61,238 nucleotides of DNA from a bacterium (GCA_021833825.1 JAKBEL010000014.1:1-61238); one strand, 5' to 3'; shown: positions 45,732 to 54,601, counted from the stretch's first letter. The notes: generated from the sequence alone by a model not told the origin. Numbers and translations: made by a program.

Positions 45732-45938
45732 ATGGCATACAGCGTCAAATCAAAAAAGAGTGGAAAGATGTATTATCTACACACAAAAGAGGTAAAGCTT
45801 GCTGGAGATCGCAAACAGCGCATCTATTATTTTGCCGGGGAAAAAAAATCAAATTCACTTGATGAATTGCCTGCTGGTTACGAAGTGATGGAAAACAAGC
45901 GCACAGGACTTCCAATGTTACGCAAAAAGAAAAAATAG
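45732..45938 (+). CDS. conserved small basic protein
   Basis: A 68-residue basic protein (MAYSVKSKKSGKMYYLHTKE..., ending NKRTGLPMLRKKKK). Proteins of this pattern occur as conserved hypotheticals in several bacterial groups; no function is known to me. The ATG at 45732 has AAGGAG upstream. A hairpin terminator follows. Confidence 0.75.
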   Translation: MAYSVKSKKSGKMYYLHTKEVKLAGDRKQRIYYFAGEKKSNSLDELPAGYEVMENKRTGLPMLRKKKK

Positions 45939-45966
45939 AATTTCTAAAACATAATACAAAGATCGG

Positions 45967-46010
45967 GCGCTTGAACTTAAAAAATCGAGCGCTTATTATT
46001 TTTATTTTTA
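45967..46010 (+). terminator. intrinsic terminator
   Basis: An 8-bp stem GCGCTTGA (45967-45974) / TCGAGCGC (45985-45992) with one G-T pair, followed by a T-rich tract. It ends the small basic protein gene. Confidence 0.7.
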
Positions 46011-46020
46011 GGATAATTTG

Positions 46021-46581
46021 ATGCACATTATACTTATTATATGTATGACCTTAGTATCGCATCATTATAGTTACAACTCTGCCCAATCTTATGCATCCTA
46101 CGACCATACATCAAGCTTTCCATTTAGATTGGGAGAACATCAATTTAATGAGCCAATAGATCGTCTTTATCGTGAAACATTGCGCAAAAATGGATCTACA
46201 TCTATTGCGTCCATCAACCTCCTTTTAGAAAATAAGCATTTGCTATCCATCGCACAACAACTCTATTGTGCAACTCAAAAGGATAAGGATGTTAAAAAAT
46301 ATTTTGCAAAAGCAGTAGAAAAAACTTTGGAAAATAGAGAGGCGCTATGGGAATGGCAAGATGCATGCAAAAATATTAATAGAGTATTACATCAGAAAGT
46401 AAAAGAGCTTAAGCAAACGCCTGCAGAGCTTTCAAAATCGGACCTTCAAAAAATATATGCTCTCTCTCATTTTGCGTTTCAACAGAATAAATATATTGTT
46501 GAAAAACATATTTGTGAACAGAATCAACGAGAACATACACACCGATGGTTTATCAGACATGATTACAAAGGAAGGCTATAA
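46021..46581 (+). CDS. exported helical hypothetical protein
   Basis: A 186-residue protein with a signal peptide (MHIILIICMTLVSHHYSYNS). The mature part is helical and charged with no known domain. The ATG at 46021 follows AGGA; the preceding TTG is less likely. Function unknown. Confidence 0.55.
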   Translation: MHIILIICMTLVSHHYSYNSAQSYASYDHTSSFPFRLGEHQFNEPIDRLYRETLRKNGSTSIASINLLLENKHLLSIAQQLYCATQKDKDVKKYFAKAVEKTLENREALWEWQDACKNINRVLHQKVKELKQTPAELSKSDLQKIYALSHFAFQQNKYIVEKHICEQNQREHTHRWFIRHDYKGRL

Positions 46582-46648
46582 AGTCACTCATGAATGTATC
46601 TGCTTATACATATTGTACATCAGATATCTCATTGAAAGCCTAAGATAA

Positions 46649-47050
46649 CTATTCACCAATAAAATCACCCGCTAACTGATCAATTTTTCTTGTACATGAT
46701 CTATAAGCGCTGTTAGCAATGTGTACAACTCTCTGATCATCTAACAACAATCTCATGGCTGCCATACTACCAATAACACTCGTCACTATTGCCATACTGC
46801 TCATTGAGCTTTCAGAAATATCATAATATGAGACCAGATATCTTCCACAAAATCCACCCATTACTCCCGCTATGCATTTTGAAATAATAGCAACCTCTGG
46901 AATAACCCTGAGCATATCTGATTCTGGCAAATTCATATTAACCGCAAATTCCCTTTCGTATTCACCTCTAACTGGTACATCAAAACAGAATCTCTCATCC
47001 GCCCCTAAATAATTGACTAAACAGAACAATGAAAATACCATTTTAAACAT
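46649..47050 (-). CDS. exported hypothetical protein with hydrophobic core
   Basis: A 133-residue protein: signal peptide (MFKMVFSLFCLVNYLGA), then two moderately hydrophobic stretches (EVAIISKCIAGVMGGFCGRYL and MSSMAIVTSVIGSMAAMRLLL) that may span a membrane. The ATG at 47050 has a strong GGAGGGG site. Function unknown. Confidence 0.6.
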   Translation of the reverse strand: MFKMVFSLFCLVNYLGADERFCFDVPVRGEYEREFAVNMNLPESDMLRVIPEVAIISKCIAGVMGGFCGRYLVSYYDISESSMSSMAIVTSVIGSMAAMRLLLDDQRVVHIANSAYRSCTRKIDQLAGDFIGE

Positions 47051-47190
47051 ATCGCCCCTCCAATGTTTGCCATTGTGAGCGTTAAAGAGCTTTTTACTCT
47101 TTAGACTAACCACTCATTTGAAAGCATATGTTAAAGACCTTGCAATATTCATCAATTTAATAGAAAATTTGAAGAAGGAGTACCGATTAC

Positions 47191-48087
47191 ATGAATATAG
47201 CTTTAGCATTATATCAATTAGAATCTGAATTAGAACGTGAACTGATATTCCGCAATATCTCTTTTGAAAAGCATGATCGATTATATTTTTTTGAGACGAA
47301 CTATTGCCCACTCTTTGCTCAAGTCACATGGATAAACTGCCAAACAATAACAATTAGCTCAATTAATGATGGCATGAAGAAACTCAAAGCATTGGGGCGC
47401 AACTGGGCTCTATTTAGTATAGGGCATCATCGCAGAGCACAGCTCATTCAAGAGGGCTTACCAAAAATAAATCATGATCCCATTACTTTTCTTGCACAAC
47501 ATCCCCAGCATCCCATGGGAGGCTGGACATTGCTTAATGAGCAGACAATTATCTGCTCAACTGAAACAACATCCCGCTACCCATTGGGTAAAATAGAGTT
47601 CATAGAGAATAAGGAGGTTCCACCATCACGAGCATATTTAAAGTTATGGGAATTTTTCACGGTGCATTGCACACCACCAGAACCAGGCACAACCGTTATT
47701 GATATGGGATCTTCTCCTGGTGGCTGGAGTTGGGTTCTATCGCAAATGAAGCTAAATGTTATCAGTGTTGATAAAGCACCGCTTGAAGATCGCATTGCAA
47801 GCATACCAAATATCACTTTTTTGCAAGAGAGTGCATTTGCTCTTAATCCTCACACAATGAAACCGGTCAGATGGTTCTTTTCCGATATTATCTGTTATCC
47901 AGAGCGACTACTTGCATTTGTTACCAAATGGATGCATGAAAGTTCAGTAGAGCATTTTGTCTGCACCATTAAGTTTCAAGGAGAGGCGGATTTCACTGTT
48001 ATCGATCAATTCTTAAAGATCCCCAACAGTAAGATCGTGCATATGTATCACAATAAACATGAATTGATGTGGTGGTGCAGAAAATGA
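47191..48087 (+). CDS. FtsJ/RlmM-like RNA ribose methyltransferase
   Basis: A 298-residue two-part protein. The C-terminal FtsJ-type domain has the SAM loop VIDMGSSPGGWSWVL and the K-D-K-E tetrad: Lys in AYLKLWEF, Asp in FFSDIICYPE, Lys in CTIKFQGEAD, Glu in NKHELMWW. The N-terminal half is an RNA-binding-like extension. The layout is that of RlmM, which 2'-O-methylates C2498 of 23S rRNA, but the N-terminal part is diverged. Confidence 0.85.
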   Translation: MNIALALYQLESELERELIFRNISFEKHDRLYFFETNYCPLFAQVTWINCQTITISSINDGMKKLKALGRNWALFSIGHHRRAQLIQEGLPKINHDPITFLAQHPQHPMGGWTLLNEQTIICSTETTSRYPLGKIEFIENKEVPPSRAYLKLWEFFTVHCTPPEPGTTVIDMGSSPGGWSWVLSQMKLNVISVDKAPLEDRIASIPNITFLQESAFALNPHTMKPVRWFFSDIICYPERLLAFVTKWMHESSVEHFVCTIKFQGEADFTVIDQFLKIPNSKIVHMYHNKHELMWWCRK

Positions 48088-48216
48088 AGCGCTCAACCGC
48101 TTAAAAGCCGTTGTATCGCGCGGAATTCCGTCATAGCCGCACTTTCACCTACGAGATAAGCACCGTATAACTTGCAGCGACGACGAATAGCACAAGCTGC
48201 TCTTGCTAACTTGACT
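48088..48216 (-). pseudogene. G+C-rich patch with a coding-like open frame
   Basis: This 129-base gap is clearly richer in G+C than its surroundings. On the minus strand a frame without a start codon is open through it, reading ...VKLARAACAIRRR... and ...GESAAMTEFRAIQRLLSG before a TGA. It may be the tail of a lost, foreign gene, or a structured RNA. I do not recognise it. Confidence 0.3.
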
Positions 48217-48513
48217 TTATAATGGCGGCAAATTGTATGCCGCTATGGCCGATTCAATAGCTCCTGCGCACATCATACAAGCCATTATGATATGTGGAAT
48301 CATATAGTCAGGCAAATTGGTATCATCAAAATCATCATCTTCCTGCATCCGCATTACTCTTGGAATGATTGGAAGCCTATCGGCATCATTGATAGCTTTC
48401 ACCTCATCAAGACGCAATGAATTTTCTTCTGGCACTGCATATAATATATTTGATATCAAAAACAGTTTTACAATAAACATTTTTTTCATCAATCTCATTG
48501 TATCATCTTTCAT
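48217..48513 (-). CDS. small exported protein
   Basis: A 98-residue protein. It begins with a charged lead (MKDDTMRLMKKM) followed by a hydrophobic segment (FIVKLFLISNILYA) typical of a signal peptide, then an acidic part and a hydrophobic Cys-containing end (IIMACMMCAGAIESAIAAY). The ATG at 48513 follows AGGA; starts 5 or 8 codons later are possible. Function unknown. Confidence 0.5.
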   Translation of the reverse strand: MKDDTMRLMKKMFIVKLFLISNILYAVPEENSLRLDEVKAINDADRLPIIPRVMRMQEDDDFDDTNLPDYMIPHIIMACMMCAGAIESAIAAYNLPPL

Positions 48514-48542
48514 TATATTGTTCCTGAAAAAGCTCGCCTTCT

Positions 48543-48986
48543 CTACCACCCGGATGATGAATAATAGACCCCCTTTTTATAGAGCTCAAAGGCCTCTTTA
48601 TGGCGTGGCAAAATATTGCTGGGTAGATTATCAAGATCAAACCATGCAATATGCGCATGCTTTCTTATCTCTTTATTAATTGGATTACCTCCCCAATGGG
48701 TGACTATAAAATCACAACTGACAATATCAAAACCATCCACATGACGAAATGATATCACATGAGCCATATGCATATCTTGAGGATGCACCAAAAGACCGAC
48801 CTCCTCTTCTATCTCTCGTATAAGAGCTACATGAATAGGTTCGCCTATCTCAACCTTTCCGCCGATCAATCCATAAAATCCGTTATCACCAGAACTATTT
48901 TCTCGCAATGCAAGCAACACCTTATTATCTTTAATGATAAATGCACCTGCAACTAATAATCGTTTTTGCTGCTGTTCCATATTCAT
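48543..48986 (-). CDS. Nudix hydrolase
   Basis: A 147-residue Nudix protein hydrolysing nucleoside diphosphate-linked compounds. Nudix box GGKVEIGEP...REIEEEVGL at 42-64, complete with REIEEE. The MutT-like length suggests a nucleotide-pool cleaning role; substrate unknown. It overlaps the Fic gene by a few bases and probably shares its transcript. Confidence 0.9.
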   Translation of the reverse strand: MNMEQQQKRLLVAGAFIIKDNKVLLALRENSSGDNGFYGLIGGKVEIGEPIHVALIREIEEEVGLLVHPQDMHMAHVISFRHVDGFDIVSCDFIVTHWGGNPINKEIRKHAHIAWFDLDNLPSNILPRHKEAFELYKKGVYYSSSGW

Positions 48987-50104
48987 AACTCTTGTTCCAG
49001 AAGTTCAAGATATGATTGGAACCTAAATAGACGATTTCGTTTATATTCCGCCTGCTCAATAAGAATATTATGCCCTACAAACTCTTTTATAATGGCGCCT
49101 GCAGTATTATAGGAAACATCAAGCTGCTCACTTAACAGAGAGACATCTATAACTGGATAAGAGAAAAGGATCGATAATGCAAGCAGTCTTATTTCTTGCT
49201 TCTTCTCTACTGCATTACTCGCAACAATCAATGCTTTACATCTTTCTGCAAGCTGTTCTATGTTGACTGCTCGCTGATATGCATTTATGGAGCTCTCTTC
49301 AATTCCTTTTAAATAAAAAATTATCCAACCTTCAAAATCACCATCTGTTCTTATGCGATCCAACATGCGATAGTATTCCATACTATTTTTTTTAAAATAA
49401 TAGGAGGGATACAAGATCGGCTCTGTCAACAATCCACCTTCAATAAGCATTAAAACAATCAAAAGCCTACCAATTCTGCCATTTCCATCTAAAAATGGAT
49501 GTATTGTTTCAAATTGAACATGGGCAAGACCAGCCTTAATAAGAGGTGGAAGAGTTTCGTCAACATTAATATATCGCTCAAGATCACTCATAAGATCAGC
49601 AATTTTTATTGCCGGTGGCGGCACAAGATTTCCAACTCTGACCGATTGTCTTCTAAAGTTACCTGGATCCGATTTATCACCAGCGCCACATTGCATAAGA
49701 GCTTCATGCGCTTTACATATTACCTGGGAGACAATGGGCAATCCCTCTTGCCTAATCATAGAGAGAGCAACATCCAATGCTTTTGTATAGTTCATCACCA
49801 GCTGTAAATCTTTTTCTGGCTTTGACTCGATCAATGGCTGTGTGAAAATATCGATCAATGTTGTATGCACACCTTCAATGGCTGATGTCAGCAATGCTTC
49901 TTTAATAATATATGCTTTAATAAAACGACGGGCATTGGGCAAACGATGCGCCATTTCATTTAGTTTTGCCAACTGTTGCATAGCCTGCCCATATATCTTA
50001 ACAATCTCATCTGTCATTGCCAAAGGAGGCTCTTTTGGCGGCAATGAATCAGGGATAAAGTATTCAAGACTTCCTAATCGCTCATATGTCCCAGTTTTTC
50101 TCAT
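48983..50104 (-). CDS. Fic-domain AMPylase-type protein with C-terminal winged helix
   Basis: A 373-residue Fic protein. The N-terminal inhibitory motif TSAIEG (73-78) fits (S/T)xxxE(G/N), so it is self-inhibited (class II). The catalytic HPFLDGNGRIGR is near residue 201 and is complete. The C-terminal about 80 residues look like a winged helix (LSEQLDVSYNTAGAIIKEFV), so the protein may bind DNA. The three palindromes upstream are the obvious target. Family members transfer AMP to proteins. AAGGA precedes the start codon and abuts the last palindrome. Confidence 0.92.
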   Translation of the reverse strand: MRKTGTYERLGSLEYFIPDSLPPKEPPLAMTDEIVKIYGQAMQQLAKLNEMAHRLPNARRFIKAYIIKEALLTSAIEGVHTTLIDIFTQPLIESKPEKDLQLVMNYTKALDVALSMIRQEGLPIVSQVICKAHEALMQCGAGDKSDPGNFRRQSVRVGNLVPPPAIKIADLMSDLERYINVDETLPPLIKAGLAHVQFETIHPFLDGNGRIGRLLIVLMLIEGGLLTEPILYPSYYFKKNSMEYYRMLDRIRTDGDFEGWIIFYLKGIEESSINAYQRAVNIEQLAERCKALIVASNAVEKKQEIRLLALSILFSYPVIDVSLLSEQLDVSYNTAGAIIKEFVGHNILIEQAEYKRNRLFRFQSYLELLEQEL

Positions 50105-50115
50105 CTATTTATGTC

Positions 50116-50251
50116 CTTATTTCAAAAACAGGTGATATTTTGAAATAAGGATACCCAAATCAATTTCTTATTTCAATAATTGGGCACTTTTTGAAATAAG
50201 ACCGCCAATAATCGATTCTTATTTCAAAAATACCCTATTTTTTGAAATAAG
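50116..50251. promoter_or_regulatory. three 34-bp palindromes at 51-bp pitch (Fic operator array)
   Basis: Copies at 50116-50149, 50167-50200 and 50218-50251 each run CTTATTTCAAAAA ... TTTTTGAAATAAG with a variable 8-12 base centre. Starts are exactly 51 bases apart, close to five helical turns. The 17-base gaps differ. Each right arm (read toward the gene) holds TTGAAA, a possible -35. Probably sites for the Fic protein's own winged helix. Confidence 0.8.
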
Positions 50252-50373
50252 AGCGCCATTTTTATGCTACCCTTCCAATCGACTACCAAAAGAGTACAAC
50301 CTTTTTATTGCCTTTTAATCTATCCCCTCTGCTAATATAAAAACATACTAAAAATTCAATAAGGAGATGATCT

Positions 50374-50616
50374 ATGAAAAGGATACTAAGTATTATTGCA
50401 TTAATATCTATGCCTTTAGCATTGGCAGTCGTTTGGGAAAATGATCCAAGCATGACCCTTGAGCAGCGCACAAAAGCAAAAGAGATCAATGCAAATATAC
50501 GAAAAAAAAATGAAGAGCGAGAAGCATTAATGAATAAAGAGATTGAAGCTGCTACTGAAAAATTTATGCGCGAAATTGAAAAGATTAAAGAAAAGTATCC
50601 ACCCCTTGTTGGATAA
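50374..50616 (+). CDS. small exported helical protein
   Basis: An 80-residue protein with signal peptide (MKRILSIIALISMPLALA) and a highly charged single long helix, likely coiled-coil (KAKEINANIRKKNEER...). AAGGAG is well placed. Function unknown. Confidence 0.65.
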   Translation: MKRILSIIALISMPLALAVVWENDPSMTLEQRTKAKEINANIRKKNEEREALMNKEIEAATEKFMREIEKIKEKYPPLVG

Positions 50617-50637
50617 AAAAGCTCAAGCGGCTCAATA

Positions 50638-51096
50638 TTAATCTATTTTTATGTTTTTTCGATTCTGCAGCTCCTGCTGGACCAAAGCTAACTTCTTGGC
50701 AGTCTCTGTTTGCGGGGGATAATCTTCATTATCAAAATGCACCATTGCCACACCACCTACTACAGCACCGAGCACCTTACCTAAAGGTATTCCATAGATA
50801 CTAGGGCTCATATTAGATACATCACAATATAGACCTACAACAAATGGAGCCAGCCCTAAACAGCCCAGACAACAATCCATATCTTGTTCATGCTGATCTG
50901 TCCACTCACGTTTTTCCATTAACCATTGATGCGACAAAGCCCCTTTAGCCCTCTTTAGATCATCATACTTCATATCACCTATATTGTGCTTTAATAGATG
51001 ATTACTATCAACAGATTTATCTGATAATTGACTAGCATACACTCCAGAATGAATCATTATAGCAATAAGAATCATTAAGACATAACGGCTCACCAT
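50638..51096 (-). CDS. exported Cys-containing protein, intact copy of a duplicated gene
   Basis: A 152-residue protein: signal peptide (MVSRYVLMILIAIMIHSGVYA), a charged part, a DCCLGCLGLAP cysteine cluster, and a hydrophobic Gly/Val segment (LGAVVGGVAMV). A second copy at 53598-54005 has lost the signal peptide. Identity is near complete for the N-terminal two thirds and much lower at the C-terminus. Function unknown. Confidence 0.65.
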   Translation of the reverse strand: MVSRYVLMILIAIMIHSGVYASQLSDKSVDSNHLLKHNIGDMKYDDLKRAKGALSHQWLMEKREWTDQHEQDMDCCLGCLGLAPFVVGLYCDVSNMSPSIYGIPLGKVLGAVVGGVAMVHFDNEDYPPQTETAKKLALVQQELQNRKNIKID

Positions 51097-51199
51097 GAAA
51101 AATCTCCTTTATAATTAATGAATAACATTCTTATATCGGAGCAAAAAGTATCATAAAATCGATAAAATTGCAAAACTATAGATTCTTACAACAGATATC

Positions 51200-51283
51200 T
51201 TATAATACATCATTCAGATTCTGTGATGAATCGGGCAGTTGCCACTCCTGTTGAGGCTCAGATATCTGGCTCTCAATCATGTT
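51200..51283 (-). pseudogene. 3' remnant of the gene at 54077-54601
   Basis: The 27 codons ending in TAA match the C-terminal end of the exported protein at 54077 with two or three substitutions. Similarity stops abruptly near 51287. This marks one edge of the duplicated segment. Confidence 0.8.
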
Positions 51284-51372
51284 AAAAAGGGAGATTCCTT
51301 ATAGGGTGTCCCCACTTTCTTTATAATCACCATTCTTCTAGGCTTTCTCGAGAGAAAAACTCAATTTTTTCG

Positions 51373-51470
51373 TGCTAATCTGGTAGTCAACCACTAGATT
51401 AGCATAACAAATTATTGCCTATACCTGTAATTTTATGCTATTCTTCCTATTGACCACCTAATTAGCATAA
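51373..51470 (+). promoter_or_regulatory. two inverted repeats before the DUF4143 ATPase
   Basis: Site 1: TGCTAATC (51373-51380) / GATTAGCA (51397-51404). Site 2: TTATGCTA (51433-51440) / TAGCATAA (51463-51470). The right halves share ATTAGCATAA, and centres are about 63 bases apart. Site 2 abuts the ribosome site of the ATPase gene, so binding there could block expression. Confidence 0.55.
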
Positions 51471-51478
51471 GGAAATAG

Positions 51479-52657
51479 ATGATATTGAGAGATATTCAGG
51501 CTATATTGAGCCGTTTTGCCAAGTTCCCTGTTGTGGGGGTGTTCGGACCTCGGCAGTCAGGAAAAACCACTTTAGTTAAAAGTTATTTTAAAGATCACAC
51601 CTATTTAAACTTCGAAGATCCGGATACTCGAGATTTTGCTTACAACGACCCTCGTGGATTTTTAGAAGCGCATCGAAATCAACATGGCATCATTCTGGAT
51701 GAATTTCAGTATGTCCCACAGATACTTTCCTATATACAGATCGAATCTGATGAGAAAGACAGACCAGGTTATTTTGTTCTTACCGGATCCCAAAATTTTT
51801 TAATGAACCAAGCTGTCACTCAATCACTTGCAGGAAGAATCGGCATATTAACGTTACTCCCTTTATCATTACATGAACTTAATAATGGCGGTCTATTATC
51901 AACTAATTTTAATGAAACACTGCTAAAAGGTGGTTATCCAAGAATATATACAGATCAGTTTAACCCGGATGAGTTCTATCCATCATATATTCATTCATAT
52001 GTTGAACGGGATGTTCGACAACTTGTTAATGTTGAGAATTTAAGAACTTTTAGAAAATTTTTACAGCTATGTGCAGCTCGCATAGGACAGCTGCTTAACA
52101 TTTCCGATCTAGCAATGCATTGCGGTATAAATCAAAAAACAGCAGAAAGATGGCTCTCTATCCTTGAAGCGAGTTATATCCTATATCTGCTTACGCCTTA
52201 TCATGAAAATTTTAATAAACGGGCTATAAAGGCACCTAAGCTCTTTTTTTATGATACTGGACTTGCCTGTTCACTCTTAGGCGTAAAAACGGTTGAAGAG
52301 GTATTCTTGAGCCCTTGGAAAGGACATCTCTTTGAGTCTCTTATCATCTCCGATTTTTATAAACAGTTTTACAATAATGGAACTCAACCATCACTTTATT
52401 TCTGGCGAGATAAAAATGGCTATATAGAGGTGGATTGTATTGTTGCACGAGCCAACGAGTTATTCCCAATAGAGATCAAATCAACTGAAACGATAAAATC
52501 GGATCTATTTGACAGCCTTGAAAAATGGCATGAGCTGACCAATACTGAATCAACAAACAGTTATTTAGTCTATGGCGGCAATCTTACTCAGAGCAGAAGT
52601 AAAGCAACCGTTATAGGTTGGAAGGATGCTGGATCGTTAATCGGCAAGATTGTTTAA
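51479..52657 (+). CDS. AAA-type ATPase with DUF4143 domain
   Basis: A 392-residue protein of the widespread AAA_14/DUF4143 family. Walker A GPRQSGKTT (23-31), Walker B IILDEFQYVP, an arginine-containing sensor region, a winged-helix-like part, and the C-terminal domain with VDCIV...FPIEIKST, a PD-(D/E)xK-like arrangement. Family members are common in mobile and patchily distributed loci; the role is poorly known. It stands alone on the plus strand between duplicated segments. Confidence 0.9.
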   Translation: MILRDIQAILSRFAKFPVVGVFGPRQSGKTTLVKSYFKDHTYLNFEDPDTRDFAYNDPRGFLEAHRNQHGIILDEFQYVPQILSYIQIESDEKDRPGYFVLTGSQNFLMNQAVTQSLAGRIGILTLLPLSLHELNNGGLLSTNFNETLLKGGYPRIYTDQFNPDEFYPSYIHSYVERDVRQLVNVENLRTFRKFLQLCAARIGQLLNISDLAMHCGINQKTAERWLSILEASYILYLLTPYHENFNKRAIKAPKLFFYDTGLACSLLGVKTVEEVFLSPWKGHLFESLIISDFYKQFYNNGTQPSLYFWRDKNGYIEVDCIVARANELFPIEIKSTETIKSDLFDSLEKWHELTNTESTNSYLVYGGNLTQSRSKATVIGWKDAGSLIGKIV

Positions 52658-52671
52658 GTCAGCGTTCTCTT

Positions 52672-53583
52672 TTAGTAACCACTCAACTGTTTAATAGCCA
52701 TTAAGCAAGCTGCACTTGCCAAGAAGCGCTCTAGATACACATGATTTTTCTGTTTTAAAATGAGGCTATCATATTGAGCTTTAAACTGTTTTGGATCCGG
52801 TTGAAATTCATCTAAATCATGCTGTTCAGATGGGCCATCCGGTTGCAAATGCTTTTTTAGAATTCGATTTACAATAGCTTTTTCATTCTGCTGCTCAAGA
52901 ATCTGTACATGATTCCATCCATTTTTTGTTATTAAATAGGTGCTCTTGTTCCCATTTGTGCAAAGACGATAATATAAAGCACATGCTCCATCATAAGGCA
53001 ACTGTATATCATTCTTTGAATGAATTATAATAATAGGAAGATCTTTAGAAAGTGCATCTACAGATTGAATAGCTTGTTGCCCCCCTGGTCTATAGCCAAG
53101 GCAAATAAAAGATGCAAGATATGGCAAAACATAATAAGCTCCTGGAACTGACCTTAACCAATCATCGCCCATAGCAGGCCCTGTAACGGTATGATAAACT
53201 GCACTGTTTCCACTTGCTAAAGCAGCCTCTAAAACCACCGCTTTTATGTTAGGCGATGGTTTACGCGCTAAATAGTTTAAAGCGGTTGCAGTTCCTTGTG
53301 ATGTTGCATAAATAATCGCATCATCATCAGGATAAGGCGAATTGGTCAAAGCATCATCCAAGTGCCTTTGACAAAAATACTGTCCTAAGTCGGGTAAAAG
53401 GGAGGGTGTATTCACAGAAATAACTCTGGAAAATTCTCCTATAACATTTTTGACATACCAAGACTCACTCCCCATGCCATTTTGTCCTGGAATAGCAAAA
53501 ACGGTAATCACCTTTTGATCTGAATCTGCACTCATTGCATATAGCGGCACAGATAAAATACATAACAATAGATGCAACATCAT
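52672..53583 (-). CDS. secreted alpha/beta-hydrolase-like protein
   Basis: A 303-residue protein with a signal peptide (about 1-17). An alpha/beta hydrolase fold is suggested by the strand-nucleophile elbow IIYATSQGTATALNYL (Ser in A-T-S-Q-G-T, a variant of GxSxG), Asp in IIIIHSKNDIQLPYDG, and His in NGWNHVQIL. Likely an exported esterase, lipase or peptidase. The ATG at 53583 or the next codon is the start. Confidence 0.75.
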   Translation of the reverse strand: MMLHLLLCILSVPLYAMSADSDQKVITVFAIPGQNGMGSESWYVKNVIGEFSRVISVNTPSLLPDLGQYFCQRHLDDALTNSPYPDDDAIIYATSQGTATALNYLARKPSPNIKAVVLEAALASGNSAVYHTVTGPAMGDDWLRSVPGAYYVLPYLASFICLGYRPGGQQAIQSVDALSKDLPIIIIHSKNDIQLPYDGACALYYRLCTNGNKSTYLITKNGWNHVQILEQQNEKAIVNRILKKHLQPDGPSEQHDLDEFQPDPKQFKAQYDSLILKQKNHVYLERFLASAACLMAIKQLSGY

Positions 53584-53597
53584 ATATGAACTTTCAT

Positions 53598-54005
53598 TTA
53601 GATAAAAAAACAACGAATCTTAATCAACCTTTTTTTTCGTTTTCGTAGTTCCTGCTGAACTAAGTCTAATTTTTTGGATGTATTCGTTTGCAATAATTGA
53701 TCTCCATTATCAAATTTTACCATTGCTACAGTGCCTACTACCCCACCTATAACCTTACCTAAAGACATTCCATAAACACTCGGGCTCATATTAGATACAT
53801 CACAATATAGACCTACAACAAATGGAGCCAGCCCTAAACAGCCCAAACAACAATCCATATCTTGTTCATGCTGATCTGTCCACTCCCGTTTTTCCATTAA
53901 CCATTGATGCGACAAGGCCCCTTTAGCCCTCTTTAGATCATCATACTTCATATCACCTATATTGTGCTTTAATAGATGATCACTATCAACAGAAATGAAT
54001 AACAT
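53598..54005 (-). pseudogene. second copy of the exported Cys protein, signal peptide lost
   Basis: Matches the gene at 50638-51096 from VDSxHLLKHNIGDMKYDD onward. A deletion of about 100 bases, relative to the other copy, removed the ribosome site, start and signal peptide; the frame now opens in former upstream DNA (an ATG at 54005, or 54050). It might still be translated but could not be exported. The C-terminal 50 residues have diverged strongly. Confidence 0.7.
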
Positions 54006-54076
54006 TCTTATATCGGAGCAAAAAGTATCATAAAATCGATAAAATTGCAAAACTATAGATTCTTACCACAGAGATC

Positions 54077-54601
54077 TTATAATATATCATTCAGATTCTG
54101 TGATGAATCTGGCAGTTGCCATTCCTGTTGAGGCTCAGATATCTGGCTCTCAATCATGTTAAAGCGCGCTACAACATAGTCTGTATCTATATTTGGCAAT
54201 CGCCGCGCAGCATCAATTTTAAGAGCTCCCGCACCAATCATCATTCCAATGCCAACTTTGCGCGTATTTGAACTGAACATAAATGGAACCGCTCCAAAAA
54301 AACTAATATTTGCTCTTTTGTTTAGCATCTCTTGCTTTTCATTATGCAGCATAGAACCTGCAACAACTGCAAATACCGTATTTTTATATTCAACATATGA
54401 ACCACTAGAAAGAGCATCCTCTAGATAATTTTGCACTATTACATCACTCATCTTTTGCTGTCTTTCTACACTATTTAAAGAGCTAAAAGGAAATTGTGAT
54501 TGCATTATAGAAGAGACTAGCGACTCATCTTTGTCACTCGCACACAGAGAAGAGGATAAGATTGATAATGATAAGATACTTAAAAACAGAACTTTATGCA
54601 T
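54077..54601 (-). CDS. exported hypothetical protein
   Basis: A 174-residue protein with a signal peptide (MHKVLFLSILSLSILSSSLCA). A weakly hydrophobic segment (FFGAVPFMFSSNTRKVGIGMMIGAGA) lies near residues 100-125. The ATG at 54601 follows GGAG. Its 3' end is duplicated at 51200-51283. Function unknown. Confidence 0.65.
   Translation of the reverse strand: MHKVLFLSILSLSILSSSLCASDKDESLVSSIMQSQFPFSSLNSVERQQKMSDVIVQNYLEDALSSGSYVEYKNTVFAVVAGSMLHNEKQEMLNKRANISFFGAVPFMFSSNTRKVGIGMMIGAGALKIDAARRLPNIDTDYVVARFNMIESQISEPQQEWQLPDSSQNLNDIL

Larger units (their letters stand above)
51097..51478. other. 382-base region: duplicated promoter, gene remnant and operator
   Basis: From left to right it holds the upstream region shared with the copy near 54000, a gene remnant (51200-51283), unique sequence, and the inverted repeats in front of the DUF4143 ATPase. 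No complete gene is seen. Confidence 0.6.

Noticed and set aside
50116-50251. CRISPR array
   Set aside because: Only three units; the repeated part is a palindrome with a variable centre and gaps are 17 bases. No cas genes nearby. Operators fit better.
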